A stretch of DNA of 64,000 nt from Ctenosaura bakeri. Lineage: Eukaryota; Chordata; Lepidosauria; Squamata; Iguanidae. The number at the start of each line of letters is the position of its first letter. Within the stretch, counting starts at the first letter, position 1. The notes beneath the pieces were generated by a model. The model did not search any database, was not told the origin of the DNA, and saw only the letters and a program-made list of their open reading frames with translations. A program made the translations under genes and the position numbers. The stretch spans positions 1-64,000 of the forward strand of contig CAOLHI010001827.1 of NCBI GenBank assembly GCA_948474755.1, read 5' to 3'. Of this stretch, positions 10,521 to 23,394 are shown piece by piece.

Positions 10521-10725
10521 GAATATGGGTTTTAGCACACTGAGATTAGCTGCAAATAAGCTATTTCTCTGCAGGAATATGGCCAACACAGATCTCCAAA
10601 GCCCAACAAGGCCTTGCTCTGGAATGGCTGTCTCCTAGAGAATAACCAAAAAGGTTCCCAAGAGCATTGGTGGTGGTCCTACTTCACCAGTCTTTGTGCT
10701 GCCTCACTTGAGGCACCCATCACAC

Positions 10726-10908
10726 TTTGTTGTTGCTTGCCTTTAAGTTATTTCCAACTTATGGCAATCCTAAAGCAAATCTACCATGGGGTTTTCCTGA
10801 GTTACAAATGTGTGGCATGCTCAAGATCACACAGTGAGTTTCCATGGTGGAGGGGGGAATAAAACTCTGGTCTCCAGTGATCAAACTACTACACCACACT
10901 GGCTCACT
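10726..10908 (-). mobile_element. tRNA-derived SINE
   Basis: A TTTGTTGTTGCTTGCC tail complement, then TTTCCAACTTATGGCAATCC, CTACCATGGGGTTTTCC, and at the far end CTACACCACACTGGCTC (complement of the A-box region). Same family as 2122-2330, opposite strand. Confidence 0.85.
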
Positions 10909-12296
10909 AACCTCAGTTAGGCAGGGTTAATTCTGAACACATGCAAGCTTCTTCAATTCACATGGAATAGTCATAAGATGAATAAGGATCCTCACATCTT
11001 TTAAATGGTCAATGGATGGCAAAGGGAAACAACATCTTTTGTACCCCTTTAACTTGTATGGACACAAATTAGTGACAAAAGAAACTGTTAGGATTAACAG
11101 AGTGGTATTAAGTGGTTTAAGAAATGTTTAGATCAGTAGGAAAATAAAATGAGTCCCTTGTGGGCTTCACAGTGCTTCCATAAAAGCACCAGAAGCAAGT
11201 GTGAAGCTGATATATCTTGCCAATTGGAATTTTCCTCAGCAACCTGCCTGGTAACTGCCTGATTCAGAAGTGTTGGAAATATATTAAAAGAGAATGGACT
11301 CTGGAAAAGCAAAAAAATAAATGTTTGCCGACTTCATTTAAGAAGGGAATCTATAATCACAGCTGCTCTCCTTACATTCAAATTTATCTCTGGTCTGTAT
11401 TCATGCCTTATAGCAGGCGTTCAAATGAAACAATCTTATTGCTGCTTTCCCCCCACAGTTAGTTATTACACTGAAATGAGAGGCTATCACAGTGTTCAGC
11501 TTAAAAGAAAATGTCCCCATCGCACAGTTTTGATGACAGAAAACATTATTATTTTTATTTGATAAACATCAATAAGACTGGAGGTGCTGCTCAAATGACA
11601 TGCACTGTGCATCATATCATAGAGTAATTTACTGGTCTTAAAATGCATATCCCACTGGACTACTTGACAATATAGTCTTTTCTTCATTGAGCATTCATCA
11701 GTATTTTTTAAAAAGCCATTATCCCTCCAAGTAAATGCATTTTATTAGTGTGGATCCTCACAAAGTTGTTTCCTATCTCTCCACTCCACCTTAATTCATG
11801 ATTGTGACCCTAGACAGCTTATCAGAGTGTTATGAGGGTATATGAGGCACATGCAATTTCATCTTCTATCCACTTGGGCAAAGAACATTTTAAAAGAATA
11901 CCAAGAAAACAAAGATGAAATAATTTCATCCAAAGTATTTCCATAAACTACCTCAACAACTAACTCCCCTAGCCATTAGGAATAAAAGGATCTGTTTTTA
12001 TTGTAATTTTGCTTTGGAAAGTCACCAAAGAACTTATTTCCCTGAAAATTCCAAAATGGAGGAAGCCAACACAGGGAAAGCCCCACATTTCATCTCCTTG
12101 TGCCTTACCTTATATTTGTTGTTGGTATCTACCATGAGGGATGGAAAGAATATTCAAAAATATTGGGATAATGGCTGAAAGACATGTTTTTCAAGTGTCA
12201 AAAACCCTAAGGAGAAGAATCCTGGAAAGGCAAGAATCTTGGTGGTTCAGCTGTTTCCTGCTCAAGAAATGATGTTTCCTGTGCAAAATAACCAAG
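10909..12296. other. No gene recognised
   Basis: Unique-looking AT-rich sequence. ORFs of up to 81 codons have no family similarity that I can see. Confidence 0.5.
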
Positions 12297-12515
12297 GCCA
12301 TTTCCACACTAGACTGTTATAGTGCTATTATTCCACTTTCAACATTCAATGGAATCCTGGAATCACTAGACTGTTATAGTGCTATTGTTCTACTGTCAAC
12401 CTCCTATGGAATCCTGGGCTTTGTGGTTTAGTGAGGGGCCTTTGAGGAAGCCCAGGATTCCATGGGATGTTGACAGTGGAATAATAGCACTATAACAGTC
12501 TAGTGCAGAAATGGC
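12297..12515. mobile_element. Palindromic MITE, short class, with duplicated left arm (219 bp)
   Basis: Termini GCCATTTCCACAC and GTGCAGAAATGGC. The target duplication CCAAG is exact (12292-12296 and 12516-12520). The left arm word ACTAGACTGTTATAGTGCTA occurs twice in tandem (about 12308 and 12366), so this copy has two left arms and one right arm, which makes it longer than the 148-165 bp copies. Confidence 0.88.
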
Positions 12516-12904
12516 CCAAGTATGAACTTTACACAGAATTAGTCACAAATTGCAAACAGGCTTTGAAAACTGTAGCTTTTGAAGACTTTTTCACAGCAGG
12601 AAAAAAGCTGCTAATATTACTCATTGCTTTCTTCAAGAAGAAGAAACTTAATGAAGAAGTACATCCCCATTTCTTGTCAAATCAGTTTCAACTTATTGTG
12701 GACCTACAAATGAACAACCTCCATGAGTCTCATATTGCAGGGGAACAGAGAGTAGAGAGTTTTCTATAGATTTCACAGCCCAAGTGACAAATGACATACA
12801 TTGTCATCTTAGCTATTAACATCATGATGGGTGTGTGAGGGATGTTGCTTAGCAGCCTTCTCCAGTCTTTACGGCAACCTTCCTCATTCTTTACACATTT
12901 CAGT

Positions 12905-13015
12905 CTACAATAGTGATGGGAATCATTTGGTCCTGCAGACGATGTTGTATCTCCCAGCATTCTTCCTCACTAGCTGTGTTGTTAGGGCTGCTAGGGTTTG
13001 CAGTCAAATATCTGG
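12905..13015. repeat. Fragment of the dispersed 'TCTCCCAGCATTC' repeat
   Basis: Contains TTGTATCTCCCAGCATTCTT and GGGCTGCTAGGGTTTGCAG. Related to the fragment at 3305-3425. Confidence 0.45.
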
Positions 13016-13147
13016 AGTATCATATAAGTCCAACTCCCAATCTACAAATTTTATTTATCCCCACCTGGAGCTGATGAAACCTAATGGTTGGGCAGATAAG
13101 TTGAGATACATTTCATGCACCATCTTCTAGAAATGTTGTCAATGGAG

Positions 13148-13570
13148 GCCCTTTTCGCACTTTTTTTTTTGCGCGAGTACCGCTTAAGCACTGCGCAAAT
13201 GGGAGCGCCGCTGCGCATGATGCACTCCCACTTGCGCGGCACTTACGAGGACGGAGCGGGGTGGGGGCGTATTCTTTTATTTTCGGCTTGAAACCGAAAA
13301 TAGCCCGCGCTCGTGCAATGCTCATGCCGCGCTCGCGCACTTACCTCCCTGTGGTGCATTGGCGAGCTGGCCGGGAAGCGCTTCCTTTCCCCGCGGAGTC
13401 TACAGCTCCCACAGTGCCCTGCAGAAGGAAGGGGTGGGGCGCTCGTGCGACGGTTGCGTCATCACGAAGCACCCTGCGGAAGGAAGGGGGGAAGCAGCAG
13501 CGTCGTGAAAGAGGCTTCTCACACGAGACGGCCTCCCCCGTCACAGGAGAAGGTAAGATGTGAAAAGGGC
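13148..13570. mobile_element. GC-rich, CpG-dense MITE (423 bp)
   Basis: Termini GCCCTTTTCGCAC and GTGAAAAGGGC. The target duplication is TGGAG/CGGAG (4 of 5). The interior is packed with CpG (GCGCGAG, CCGCGCTCGCGCAC) in an otherwise CpG-poor window. It includes a 9-bp inverted repeat TATTTTCGG/CCGAAAATA (about 13277-13301) and a direct duplication CCCTGCAGAAGGAAGGGG / CCCTGCGGAAGGAAGGGG (about 13420 and 13471). The interior differs from the other long MITEs, so it is a separate family with the same ends. The ORFs here of about 100 codons follow from high GC content. Confidence 0.85.
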
Positions 13571-14955
13571 CGGAGTCTGGGCCATACAGTGAAAAAAGCA
13601 GAGGGAACGTTTTGGGTTCAAGATTAATTTGATCTAGGACCCATTCATTTGATTTTTAGCAGTCCATGATACATCCATAGAACTTCTCCAGCACCACATT
13701 TGAAATGAGTTGGTTTTTCCTACTGTCAGCTTTCTTCACAATTTCCTCCCAAGGATAAATAACTGAGGACTGGGAACAAAAGCAAAAAGAGTTTTTCAGT
13801 AAGGCCAAGAAAAAATGTAAAATGAGCAGTTTTGTACCTCTGTCTTTCTTTGCAACAAAAGCACAGATTTACTGTCTATTAAGTCTATAAATCAAGTAAT
13901 ATACAGAGTAGAAGAGTATCCTCTTGGCAAACAAGGGGAGGGTATGGTTTTCTAAAATAAAAATGAATGTTAAAAAATAGGCCTTAATGGAATTAATATG
14001 AAAAGTATAGAGAGAGATTTTTTTAAGTACTAGGAACAGAAAATTTGGTGAAATGTCAGGATAAGGAATACTCATTCTGAACAGTACTGAATCACCAGAG
14101 GGTCTAAAGAATACTAGTTCTTAGTGAATGTGTCTAGACTGCCAACATTTCATGTGCTTTGCTACAGAAACTAATGTGATAAGCTGGCACATTCTGCACT
14201 GCATTTTATGCACTGTCTTTGTCTATAAGCAGATCCATGCATACAAATGTATCATCTGATGTGACAGAGATAAGCCATGCATGCAAATCATGCATCACAC
14301 TCATGAAGTGGGTGATGAATGTAATAAAAAATATAAGACATTCCAATCTTGAACAAATGGAAGGAAAGCATAACATATGCTTCTTGTTAAGAGTTTACTT
14401 TAGTCTCAGGCCAGGCCTAAAGTTCTCAGTCATCTAGCAGGTCACAATACAGCTATGGTCAATTGCATTTGATCAATGGATTTAGTCTGCTTTAGGACCT
14501 TAATGGGAATTATTATTTACCCTTTATCACCCGGGTTGATGATTGGCACCTATGATCCGAATAAAACAAAACTCTATTTAGTAGCACCCACAGTCTTCAA
14601 AGTTTGTGTCACATCAAGTTTCATGCAAAATGAACTAGAATAAGAATGTTTTAAAAAGAAACTAGTTGAATCTGCTGATGCTTTGAGTGAATACATCTAA
14701 AATGCAGGAGACGAACTTAACAGTCTCGTAGTTTTGCTCACAGCCTATGTATGCATGGATATGTTATCTTGCTTGTTTTCTTTCTCTGTCTGTCTCTTTC
14801 TCTCTGTCAGCACTATAAAACTACCCTTTATCCTTATATCTAACCAGGTAATTGTCAAAGGTAGTAAAACAACAAAAACTCCCAATTATACAGTGAAAAT
14901 AAAGAAAACCAGCAAAAACCAACAAGCAAAATCAATCAAATAGATACAGGTTGAG
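13571..14955. other. No gene recognised
   Basis: AT-rich. A pyrimidine run TCTTTCTCTGTCTGTCTC lies near 14778. No exon or RNA gene is seen. Confidence 0.5.
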
Positions 14956-15465
14956 ATCCTGTATGGGGTGATCCTATTTCACCTCCCCTGCAAGACTCAC
15001 TTGTTCAAAGGGGGAGAGACGCTAGGAATCGTAGTGGCTGGTGAAGGCAAGGGGAAACAGGGGAGCATCCAGATATAAACCTGTAGCTAGACATATATCA
15101 AGAAAGGCTTGCTTCAAGACCTCCCAGGGTTTCTCCGGAAGGCCTAGAGGATGACACCACCATTGCATTTTAAGAGCATAGTTGGCCACTTTTGTGCTGC
15201 CCTCTGTCCTCCACTGGCTACTCAATGGTTGTGCATCACCCCCACCTCCAGGGGCCAGGTGAGTTTCCAGAGTGGTGGTATGTGTTGCATGAGAGAGGTG
15301 GTGAAGTCTTTCTTCTGCAGTAACTCCAAAATGGCATCCATTGGCATTATACCAGCATATGTCACTAACAGCATCCAACCTGAATCAGCTAATTTTAAAA
15401 TGCCTTGGCAAAAAGGTTTTGAACCACCACTGAAACAGCTGCAAACCAGTGTTGGGGAAAGCATT
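14956..15465. other. Moderately GC-rich block of unknown origin
   Basis: The base composition rises relative to both flanks and overlapping ORFs of 80-118 codons appear on both strands, none similar to a family I recognise. It could be an unrecognised repeat. No terminal repeats or target duplication were found. Confidence 0.35.
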
Positions 15466-17624
15466 CCATAACAATGATACTACAACAGAGACTATCTCCT
15501 TGTCAGTGCACATACCTAAGGAATTTGAATTATCTTTAAGTTATAGGCAGGCTAATGGAAGGACAGACACTTTAGTATAATTAGTCCTAAAACCAAGATC
15601 AATAACTGATGAAATAAATGGTCAACCTATTAGCCTTGTTTAGTATGTGCTCATAATATGTTTTTACTAAACAGAAATTATCTATAAGGTTTGTAAAATG
15701 TTAACTTCAGCCATATTTTAGATTAGCAGCCCACATTCCATCCGTAGCACTGGCCATTTCTTTCCAGTATACTCTGTCTGCTCTTTTTTAAATTAACAAA
15801 GAGGAGACACAGCAGAGACAGGCAAAAATCACACCATGCAGTGTATGTAGTAACAGTACCTTAATTAATGCATTTATTTATTGCAAAGAAATCATATGAA
15901 ACATGCTGCAGCTGGGTAGTTTCTTCTCAGAGTTAACATCGATTCAAAAGTGAATGCATCATCTCCCTCAGTAGAAGTGGAGAAAATATGCTCTCTATTT
16001 TGAGTTCAAGATAAACCTCAAGTGCAGCTGAAGCCATCAAATGAGTGCAAATCCAGTATTTGCATAAAAACTATTAGCATATGACTAGCAGGGCCCATTT
16101 ATGCAACAAGAATAGCTTTTTTGCAGACAGCAAAAGTGGGAGTTTGCTCAGCATTTCATCAGTGTACAAAGCAACTTCTTTCATTTCTAAAAGTGCAACC
16201 CACTTAGATGACAGAAGTTACTCTAAGTCACAGTTGCACCCTGCCTGCACCACCAATATCACATGCACCTTAGTTTCTTTTGACAGTTGGGCAAAAACAC
16301 GGTTGTGCATATTAGGTCACTAGGGATTTAAAGAATATTCACAAGTTTCTCACCCATGTTGAGATACCCCTTTGAAAAAATTGTTCTGTGCCCCATAAAT
16401 TTTCCACTCCTGTGCGAAAGCCAAAAGCCCAGATTTCGGAATTCCTTTCGAAAAAAATATTTTGCATAAAAATGGTTTGCATCTTGTACAAAAACTGGAT
16501 TTTTTGCACCCCCTCTTCCTACAGTTTTCATCTCCAAAATCCTGAAATGTGAAAAATCATTGAAAAATGCACAAAGACTGTAATGAATTTGCCTAGTGAG
16601 AAAAAAAAATCAAATGTTCACTTAAGAAGAAAAAAAGCAAATGATCCCTATATGTTCCTATATTCCTAGGGATGAAGATGTCTATATACAGTCCTGCAGC
16701 TCAGTCTATACTGAGCCTGAATGCCAGTTCCAATACAGGCCACCATAAAACTGCCAAATATGGGTAAATACTGAAGAGCTTACAGATGGAGCTATTGTAT
16801 TAAACACAGCAGGGCTATAGCTATGGGAAGGGAGATGAAGGCTTTCCCCAAAAAAATTAAGAATTCTGCCCCCTCCGATGGCGTTTTGTTCATTCCTCAA
16901 ATTTCTAGCATTGTAGAAACTTAAAATTTCAGGTAAGCATTTAGAAATATAGCTTAGGGATCCAAAGAAAAGGGGCAGGCAACGTTTCAAGGAAATGTAA
17001 ACAAAGTAGATATAAAACTTCTAGATGTGAACAGTTTTTGGTGTCTCACTCTCTGCAATGATACAAAAATGTATTTGGCAGTGAAAAATTCTTATGTAGG
17101 AGTCAATGACGTCATTTTGCCTCTCACTACACATCAACAGACACAAGCCATCACAAGTGCACTGCGTGGGAAAAGTAACTTTCCCAAGTTCTATGTAACA
17201 GCATATGCTTTGCTCAATGACAGCAGCAAGAAGGTAAGAGTTGTACATGTTGAACTGTCACCATCAGAAGTTCAACACAGACTTTTTTTCATATTACCTC
17301 ACTATATCTCCAGCACGGTAATGCTGTTAGTCAATTGAGACATGAGCGGTTTATATTGCAAATTGGCCCAGAGTTGCACACGAAGGTGTGGTCATGTAAA
17401 CACAACACTGCTTCATCAACAGGCTAGAGCCATGCATATCTACAATGTTTGTTTATATGAATGGGGTTTTGCCTGTCTTTTCATGGCAGCAGTCAAAGTA
17501 GTGGCCTGAGTAAAAGGAAAGGGGAAAGCAAAGATCAGCACCATCTGCCTCTTCATCTCCTGAACTATTTCCAGCTGATCCTAAAAGAACATTTAGCTTT
17601 CAGAACTGGTGCCTAGATTCTAAA
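15466..17624. other. No gene recognised; one CRE palindrome
   Basis: AT-rich. A full cAMP-response element TGACGTCA lies at 17107-17114. No promoter context is visible next to it. Confidence 0.5.
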
Positions 17625-18005
17625 GTCCCTATCACATTATACTGTTAAAGCACTATTAATCCACTTTAACTGCCCTGGCTGCACCCTGGGGAATTCTGGG
17701 GTTCGTATTTTGGTGAGGCACTGGAACTCTCTGGCTGAGAATTCTAAATACCTCTCCCTAAACTGCAAATCCCATGATTCCATGCAATATTGTCATGATA
17801 GTTAAAGTGGGGTAATAGTGTTTCCACACTATAGCGCTGTGATTCCACTTCAACATCCTATGGAATCCTGGGGTTTGCAGTTTCAGGAGGGGCCAATTGG
17901 CCCCTCCCTAAACTGCAAACCCCAGGATTCCATAGGATGTTGAAAGTGGAATCATAGCATTATAACAGTCTAGTGCGGAAATGGCCAGTGTAATGTGATG
18001 AGGCC
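17625..18005. mobile_element. Older MITE interrupted by a younger MITE
   Basis: The outer element has termini GTCCCTATCACATTATAC and GTGTAATGTGATGAGGCC and a probable duplication CTAAA/CTAAG. It has the GAGGCACTGGAACTCTCTGG interior shared with 41551-41759. The inner element occupies 17821-17985. Without it the outer copy is about 210 bp. Confidence 0.75.
17821..17985. mobile_element. Palindromic MITE, short class, nested (165 bp)
   Basis: Arms meet at GGCCAATTGGCC. The left end begins at TTTCCACACTATAGCG, so the first four bases (GCCA) are lost; the right end GCGGAAATGGC is intact. The duplication is TAGTG/CAGTG (17816-17820 and 17986-17990). Its arms match each other closely, so it is younger than its host. 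Confidence 0.85.
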
Positions 18006-18564
18006 CTAAGTCTCTGAAGAGGGAGGGTCTGTATTTTATTGATCATCAAAGAGATATTAAAAAGGACTACCACTTGGTAGCCTTTTTAACTGAAAAACAG
18101 GACAAAATATTTTCAATAAATCATTTTGATTGAACCTTTATGATTAGAAAAAAGAAAGGAGGGGAGGAGGGGAGGGAAGGAAAAAGGGAAGAAGGAAGTA
18201 CATAGGATGTGAGCTATGGCTAGGCATATATATTAACATATGCTGACCATATTTCCAAAAATACATTTTCTTAAAATTGATGTCAATAAAATATCCATTC
18301 ATGTGTAGCTAAAGCAATAAGAGATCCTGAGCACAGAGCAATTGATGATGACTGTTTCTATTCCCAACTTCGGAGTATAAGTATATAAGAGTCAGTAACA
18401 CTGACCCTCAGACAAATTTCACATTATAGAAATGTAACTTAAAAGAGCATGTACCTCTCCAAATACCAAAGTTCTTTATAATACAAATCAATAAGTAAAT
18501 GTTAATAAATATCTCACAATAAGAAAGTTTGAAAAAGTCTGCATATCTAGTCAGTTGGGTGGGA
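18006..18564. other. No gene recognised
   Basis: Includes a GGAGGGGAGGAGGGGAGGGA purine run near 18158. Otherwise nothing is seen. Confidence 0.5.
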
Positions 18565-18569
18565 CTTGG

Positions 18570-18717
18570 GCCATTTCTGTACTAGACTATTATAATGCTA
18601 TTATTCCACTTTCAACATCCTATAGTTGAAAGCTCCTCCCTAAACTGCAATCCCCAGGATTCCATAGGATGTCAAAAGTGGAATAATAGCACTATAACAG
18701 TCCAGTGCGAAAATGGC
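18570..18717. mobile_element. Palindromic MITE, short class (148 bp)
   Basis: Termini GCCATTTCTGTAC and GTGCGAAAATGGC. The target duplication CTTGG is exact (18565-18569 and 18718-18722). The centre is shortened. Confidence 0.88.
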
Positions 18718-18846
18718 CTTGGAGAGGATAAGGCAGAAATGTGGACATACAGAGCTGATCTAAACAACAACAACTATATTCTGGAAACAAATTATTCAGG
18801 CCTTTGGGGAGGAGGGGCAGTGAACTGAGGGACTCACTGGACCCCA

Positions 18847-18917
18847 AGAAGGAAGGAAGGAAGGAAGGAAGGAAGGAAGGAAGGAAGGAAGGAAGGAAGG
18901 AAGGAAGGAAGGAAGGA
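18847..18917. repeat. (GGAA)n microsatellite
   Basis: About 17-18 GGAA units without interruption. The ORFs here (KEGR repeats on one strand, PSFL repeats on the other) are translations of this tract. GGAA arrays can bind ETS factors, but no nearby gene is seen. Confidence 0.95.
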
Positions 18918-21544
18918 CGGACCATGGGAAAGAAAAGGAGGGCAAAGCAAAATTGGAAGAGGAAGTTGGAGCTGGAACTTGATAACCCATGTGCTCCGCT
19001 ACACAGAACAGAGTTTTAAAATAGTCTCAGGAACGAATTGTTTCTTAGGGCACTCGGAAGGATAATTTTGATGGCTTGAGTGCACCATGCATTTGTCTAA
19101 TCTTTTCACCTCACCTTTTCTCTTTCATTCTATTGTTTTTCCATGGAACAGGAGAAACATGTGCCTCAGTTCATTTCTGCTGAAACAGTAGATGTGAAAA
19201 ATGTCTTTACTTGCTTTGGTGGGCATCGTGTTTATTCTCCTGAGAAAATTCTTAGAAACATCTGTGAACATTACCTTTTTCTCTTATCTTGCACACTAAG
19301 CTTGCTCCTCTTGAAGCAAGGTGGTCCACAATGATAGCAATGGACTGCTGTGGAGGTCCAGTTCTAGTTTTAAAAGTGGACATACAGGTCTGATTTTAAA
19401 AGACATTTGGCTACATTCATAGATCATACATTGTGGCTTTTCAGAACAACTTTATTTCAAAAGGAGTCAGGAGGAGAACGGCATGCTGAGAGAGAAAAAT
19501 AGGCCAATATCCAGTGAGAAATTTTCTGGTACAAGGAGTAAATTGGCTGTGCTCAATTTTGCTTGGCTCCTTATATTTTCACTTTAAAGTTCCTTCCATC
19601 TTGTTTTGGAACCAGATTTGGATTTTTTTTTTAATTTGAGTGAAAATATGTACTAGATCATGAAGTGAATTTTAATGGTTGCTTGGAAATATACACATTT
19701 TTGTGTGGACTATCTCAAACATATGCATTTTTCAGTTTTTGGGGTTTTTTTTAATTGAATAAAGCACATTTAGGTGCATTCAACATGAGTGTGTGTTGAT
19801 TTCTGACTGCACAGTTTTGATTCTGTTCTCTATAAATAACTGTGGTTTAGACCCTGGGCTCACTGTGTATAGCTCACTGTGGAACATCTAAATGAACAAG
19901 GCAATTTTTTGCAGCAAAGCAAGGAAATAACAATGACTGTACAATCTCCAGATATAATGTGTATCAAGAGAATACAGCTAAGTGGCAGAAGAGGAAGCAG
20001 CCATCTGTATATAGTGAAAACTGTTAGGGAGAAAGAAAGGTCTGCTTTTTGAAACAAGGAATTAAATAAGAAGGAGAAGGATGTGTGAATATAAGGCAAC
20101 TTGGTGAGTCATCCATCCCTGAGCTGGGTTCTATGAGTGACTTGAGTGACTTCAGTTTCTGCTTCTATTCTTAACTTGAGAGTAACTAGGGAAAACTGGA
20201 ATCTATAGGATTTGCATATAAGTTATGGTCTTTAGAACTGGGATTGCAAATTCCAGCAATCTGCAGCAAGATAATACGATGTTGATTGTCATTTCTCTGA
20301 TGCTTTGCTCATATTTTGGTCATGTGTATATATCAGCAACAGGCTGACAACAGCTATAGAGCTGGAAGGATCCAAAAAAAAAAACTTGGTCCAAGCTGAC
20401 CAAGAGTTATGCAATTCAAACCACAATGCAACACAAGAGAACAGACACACAGCAGGATAGTGTGTGTACATCAGTTAGTTCTAGATGAGGCAAACGAGTA
20501 ATCCAATCCACATGATACAGGGCAATATAATTTGCTTCCTACACAGCCAGCCATTAGCCAAAATGACCTGAGAAAAAATTCCTTTCTGGATCCCAACATG
20601 GTGGGACTGATCCCAATCAAGAACAAATTTAACCAATGAATGTTATGAGAAATGGAGAAGCAAAGAAGTAAGGAGATCAATTCCATTCTACCTAATAACT
20701 TGTTCCTTGGCGACCATGTGGAATAGGGAAACAATCAACATCATATAGGAGGTATTGTCTTCTAAATTGAAGTGGGTCACAGTGGATATTTTAGAGTGTA
20801 TCCAGTGGGGTCATTCTATGAACATAAAGCTTCTTCAGTTTGTGGAAATCCTGTTTTCACCCTTGGGTAAAAGTACAATACTTAAATAAACCATTATGCC
20901 TACTGTTGCACATATTTAATTTGTTGCTTCTCTAGATTAAATGTTGCTTGTGTTAGTCCCATTGCCTGTACTTACAGCATTGTGCAACTGCTAGTGTAAT
21001 ATAAAACCCCTTACAGAACAATGGCACCCCTTGTACTTTTCCTGCAAGGCTTACGTTGGAGCCATTCCATACAATTCTATTCCTTGGAGGTAGTAACAAA
21101 CTGATGATGTGTATCTATGAAATGCATACAATAAGTATAGAGAATCAGGAACCATCTTCTGTAAATGAAACTGGTTCCTTCATTTGATGAGAAATACTCC
21201 TTTCTCTCTAGAACTGTCCTGTAAATATTATCAATAACTAATAGCTATCATAGGTGCACTGAGTTCCAACTAAAATAGACCCACCAAATCAACTAAACTT
21301 ACATAAATATTTACTTATCAAATACCCATTGATTCTCAATGGGACTAACAGTTGGATTTAGGCTTGAACCACCATGAAGTTCTCAAGGGACAAATCTCTT
21401 AAGGCTTGTACGATATACTTGTGTGATATACTGGGCGCTACCTGAATTAGATTAAGCAGGTAGAATTTTTTCTCATATACACCAGTAGTGAACTTAGTTC
21501 TGAGAATTCAGTTCTCATTTCTCAGTACTGTAGAAAACAGTAAT
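18918..21544. other. No gene recognised
   Basis: AT-rich unique-looking sequence, with no exon, RNA gene or element border that I can support. The words near 21260-21390 (ATTGATTCTCAATGGGACTA) look like a very old dispersed repeat. Confidence 0.45.
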
Positions 21545-21650
21545 GTTGGACAACAAAAAAATTGCTTAACAAAAATGTTGTGCAAAATCAGTGGTTACAT
21601 CTTATTTTGTTGTTCAACATTGCTGATTTTGCACAATTTTTGTTATGCAG
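21545..21650. repeat. Two nested inverted repeats rich in TTGTGCAA words
   Basis: GTTGGACAACAAAA (21546 on) pairs with TTTTGTTGTTCAAC (to 21618), and ACAAAAATGTTGTGCAAAATCAG (about 21569-21591) pairs with CTGATTTTGCACAATTTTTGT (21623-21643). More TTGTGCAAC words follow at 21659. This could be a decayed hairpin transposon or an RNA hairpin. Confidence 0.6.
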
Positions 21651-23394
21651 CATTCTTTTTGTGCAACATTGCTGTTTGCTGTGTTAAAAAAACAAGCAGT
21701 CTTGCACAAAAGTCACATAAGCCTCTCTGAAAAAGCATTCTCTATACTGCAAGGTGCACAGTCTTGAGGAAAGACTGCACAGTTCTCAGAAGGAGCTGTG
21801 TACCTTCCAGAAAACTGTGCAGTTTTCCAAATTCTGCCATTAGGAAAGGAGTCTTAGAATCAATGGTGTGATCTCCCTGTTCTATAGGCTCACTAAGATT
21901 TTTATAGATTGTCCATCTTTGAGTCTCACCAATAGCGGAAGCAAGGTTGGCTGTGTGTAGAAACAGGACGTTCTCTATGTCCGCACCCCGAACTTATTTG
22001 CCCCAGGAAGTTCAGGCAATTCTTTCTTGCTTCCTACAATCATCTGATAAAAAATTATTCTAGCAGAATATAGCCTTTCAGGACAGAGGTTTTCATGTGA
22101 AGGCTTTTATCTGTTTCATCTGAAGATTTTTATCTGTTTTTCTGGTTTCTATTGTATTCCATCTTCCTGTATTTTAACGTTTTTTTTCCCTGTGATATTC
22201 TAATTTTGATTTGCTGTGATCTTCTCTAACGTGGACAGATTAGAAAGGCAGGACGAAAAAAATATATGTGAAGGAAGGAAGGAAGGAACAAATGATCTGT
22301 ACAATTTATTTTTCAAACACAGATTGTTAAACTTCATGATGCAACTAAGAATATGTGTCTTTTTTCATCCTAATCAGAGTGAAGTGGTTTAAATACAGAT
22401 TCTATACTTTGGAATGCACTGAATGTGAGTTAAAATTACTTTCATATGCTTTAAAATGTCTTCAATGCTAATGGCTACATTCCTATGCAGATTTAAATAT
22501 TCATTAAAATCATGAGTTTAAGTGTGCTTAAGTCTTACTGGACTGTGGTCATTATCTTGTTATTTTATCATAAGAACATAATTTGGCATATTTCTGATTT
22601 AAAGGACATTGTTCAAGTACACTAAACTTTTATTCAGTCCGGAACTACACATTATGCAGCAATATGCATAAGAAGTTTAAACTGTGATGGCTGTATAGGA
22701 ACTAAAAATGAGTTCCCTGAAAACTCCATGCACTGAAATGTGCAATTGGGAGGGAGGGAATTAGAAAGATGATTAATGAAGTCCATGCTTGGCCTTTTCA
22801 TTAGTTATTTCACAGTCAAAGAGTCCAAGCCTTCAACTGGTAGCTGCAGTGGTATCACAGAATTCAAGTTCAGATGCATCCATTTTACAGCATGCTAGTC
22901 ATGCATCTTTAAGATGACATTACACTCTGTTCATCAATCAGATTCAGAAGTCAGATCAACATTCTCCAACAGCTGAAGCCTCTTCTGGATGGCAAGTCTT
23001 CACAAATTCCTCTCAAACATGCCAATCACTACAACTTTCAGCATTCAGATCTGCCAAGGTGGATGCTAACAACACCCAAGTTATTAGATCCTCTGCATCT
23101 TTTTTTTAAATAAAAGCCAGGAAGGAGGAGGGGTTAAAATGCTTGACAGCATTTCATTTGAGAAAAACTTTGCTTTAAGACATCAGCATTCCAGTGACTC
23201 TTCCCATACTTTCAATGTTTTGTTGGTTTGTAAATTGACTGTACAATCTTGTTATATGCTAAGAACCATTTGTAGAACAACAGAAGTATACATGGCAGAT
23301 GCAAATCCACTCTTTCCTTGATAATGTCTAATAAGAGAAATATGTGATGCAACATTATCGTGTTTAGAGATTCCACGTAACCAGAAGCTGCTCA
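21651..23394. other. No gene recognised
   Basis: GAAGGAAGGAAGGAA is at about 22272. TGGCTACATTCCTATGCAGA to GTCTTACTGGACTGTGG (22472-22548) resembles an ancient dispersed repeat. Nothing else is seen. Confidence 0.45.

Noticed and set aside
18692..19019. ORFs with PSFL or KEGR repeats
   Set aside because: Translations of the GGAA microsatellite.
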